A DNA stretch of 6,466 nucleotides, taken from Pseudomonadota bacterium. Its GTDB lineage: Bacteria > Pseudomonadota > Gammaproteobacteria > Burkholderiales > SG8-39. The notes under the pieces were generated by a model that saw nothing but the letters and a program-made list of their open reading frames with translations, ran no database searches and had not been told where the DNA came from. Both the position numbers and the translations under genes were made by a program. The stretch covers positions 1 through 6,466 of the forward strand of contig JAJZUK010000071.1 in assembly GCA_021847125.1 (NCBI GenBank), given 5' to 3'. Shown here piece by piece: positions 6,077 to 6,466 of this stretch; the stretch's first letter is position 1, and each line of letters begins with the position of its first letter.

Positions 6077-6466
6077 TGCGGTTCTCCTTGGGCGGCCTCG
6101 CGCTGCGCCACGAGGCGATCGCCGCCACCGCCGCGCGGCGCGATGACGCCGAGGCGCGCCTTCAGGGTGCGCGCCGGCCCGCCGAGGATGGCTGCGTAAT
6201 ACATGGTGTTGTTCATCACTTTCTTGACGTAATCCCGGGTTTCGTTGAACGGTATGGTTTCGGCGTAAATCGCGCCTTCCAGGGCGCGGGTATCGCGCCA
6301 TTTGCGCGCCCGTCCCGGCCCCGCATTATAAGCCGCGGCCGCCAGCACCGGATTGCCGTCGAGGTGGTCGAGCACGTGGCGCAGATAGTAGGTGCCCAAA
6401 GCCGCGTTGACGCCGGCGTCGGTCACCCGCGCCCAGGAATAATCCTGCATGCCCATGCGGTGCGCC
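6073..6466 (-). CDS. Soluble lytic murein transglycosylase, C-terminal part (start beyond right edge)
   Basis: The C-terminal part of an Slt70-type lytic transglycosylase, a periplasmic enzyme that cleaves the MurNAc-GlcNAc bond of peptidoglycan and forms 1,6-anhydromuramic ends. About 130 residues are visible. Present are the region after the catalytic site ([26 protein letters not shown]), the [15 protein letters not shown] motif that lines the saccharide groove, and the [21 protein letters not shown] closing motif. The catalytic Glu (usually in an ES motif) should lie upstream, outside the window. The ATG at 6456 is internal, not a start: the frame stays open to the edge and the family is far longer. 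It is the first visible gene of the minus-strand operon; its stop overlaps the next ATG as ATGA. Confidence 0.9.
   Translation of the reverse strand, partial: AHRMGMQDYSWARVTDAGVNAALGTYYLRHVLDHLDGNPVLAAAAYNAGPGRARKWRDTRALEGAIYAETIPFNETRDYVKKVMNNTMYYAAILGGPARTLKARLGVIAPRGGGGDRLVAQREAAQGEPQ
6081..6087 (-). promoter_or_regulatory. Ribosome-binding site of the NDUFA9-like gene
   Basis: Read on the minus strand this is GGAGAAC, inside the end of the transglycosylase gene. It supports the ATG at 6076 over the longer upstream open frame. Confidence 0.7.

Noticed and set aside
5366..6199. A 277-codon plus-strand open frame opposite the NDUFA9-like gene, and a 203-codon one at 3372-3983 opposite cca.
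   Set aside because: Their translations are Arg/Ala/His/Gln-rich without any domain, as expected for the antisense of GC-rich genes; the minus-strand genes have clear motifs throughout.

Overview
The window looks like ordinary chromosomal DNA from a GC-rich Betaproteobacterium. The grounds are the high third-position GC of nearly every gene, the run lytic transglycosylase - NDUFA9-like NAD(P)-binding protein - glutathione transferase (GST) - tRNA nucleotidyltransferase, and a YgdQ-type TerC membrane protein. I see no phage, transposon, CRISPR array, tRNA or rRNA. The organism call is an inference from gene content, not from a marker gene.

Layout, left to right. (1) 1-1339, minus strand: a YfcG-like GST followed 14 nt later by an alpha/beta hydrolase that runs off the left edge; they probably form a two-gene operon. 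(2) 1390-1584, plus strand: a 64-residue DUF2905 membrane hairpin protein, divergent from the GST, with a -10-like box so close to its ATG that a leaderless mRNA is plausible. (3) 1640-2116, minus strand: a secreted protein with four EF-hands. (4) 2117-2448: a 332-bp divergent intergenic region with a long imperfect inverted repeat, a -10-like box and a well-started 29-codon reading frame. (5) 2449-3204, plus strand: a TerC-family membrane protein, followed by an 11-bp perfect hairpin that can end transcription from both sides. (6) 3289-6466, minus strand: a compact operon, in transcription order lytic transglycosylase (its start lies beyond the right edge), NDUFA9-like protein, GST and cca. 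The first three genes are joined by 4-nt stop/start overlaps (ATGA and GTGA), and cca follows after 29 nt.

Functionally, the right-hand operon mixes cell-wall turnover, a membrane-complex-associated dehydrogenase-like protein, a thiol transferase and tRNA 3'-end synthesis. That is a housekeeping set without an obvious single pathway. The left part holds thiol and ester chemistry plus two small or cation-linked envelope proteins.

The least explained stretch is the leader of the TerC gene (about 2160-2448). It has a 71-nt potential fold, a small reading frame with a better ribosome-binding site than TerC itself and AT-rich codon use unlike its neighbours, and two mutually exclusive stems inside that frame. 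The other point worth checking is that the tRNA nucleotidyltransferase keeps its polymerase catalytic residues but appears to have lost the metal-binding residues of its HD phosphohydrolase domain. Everything else reads as conserved and ordinary.
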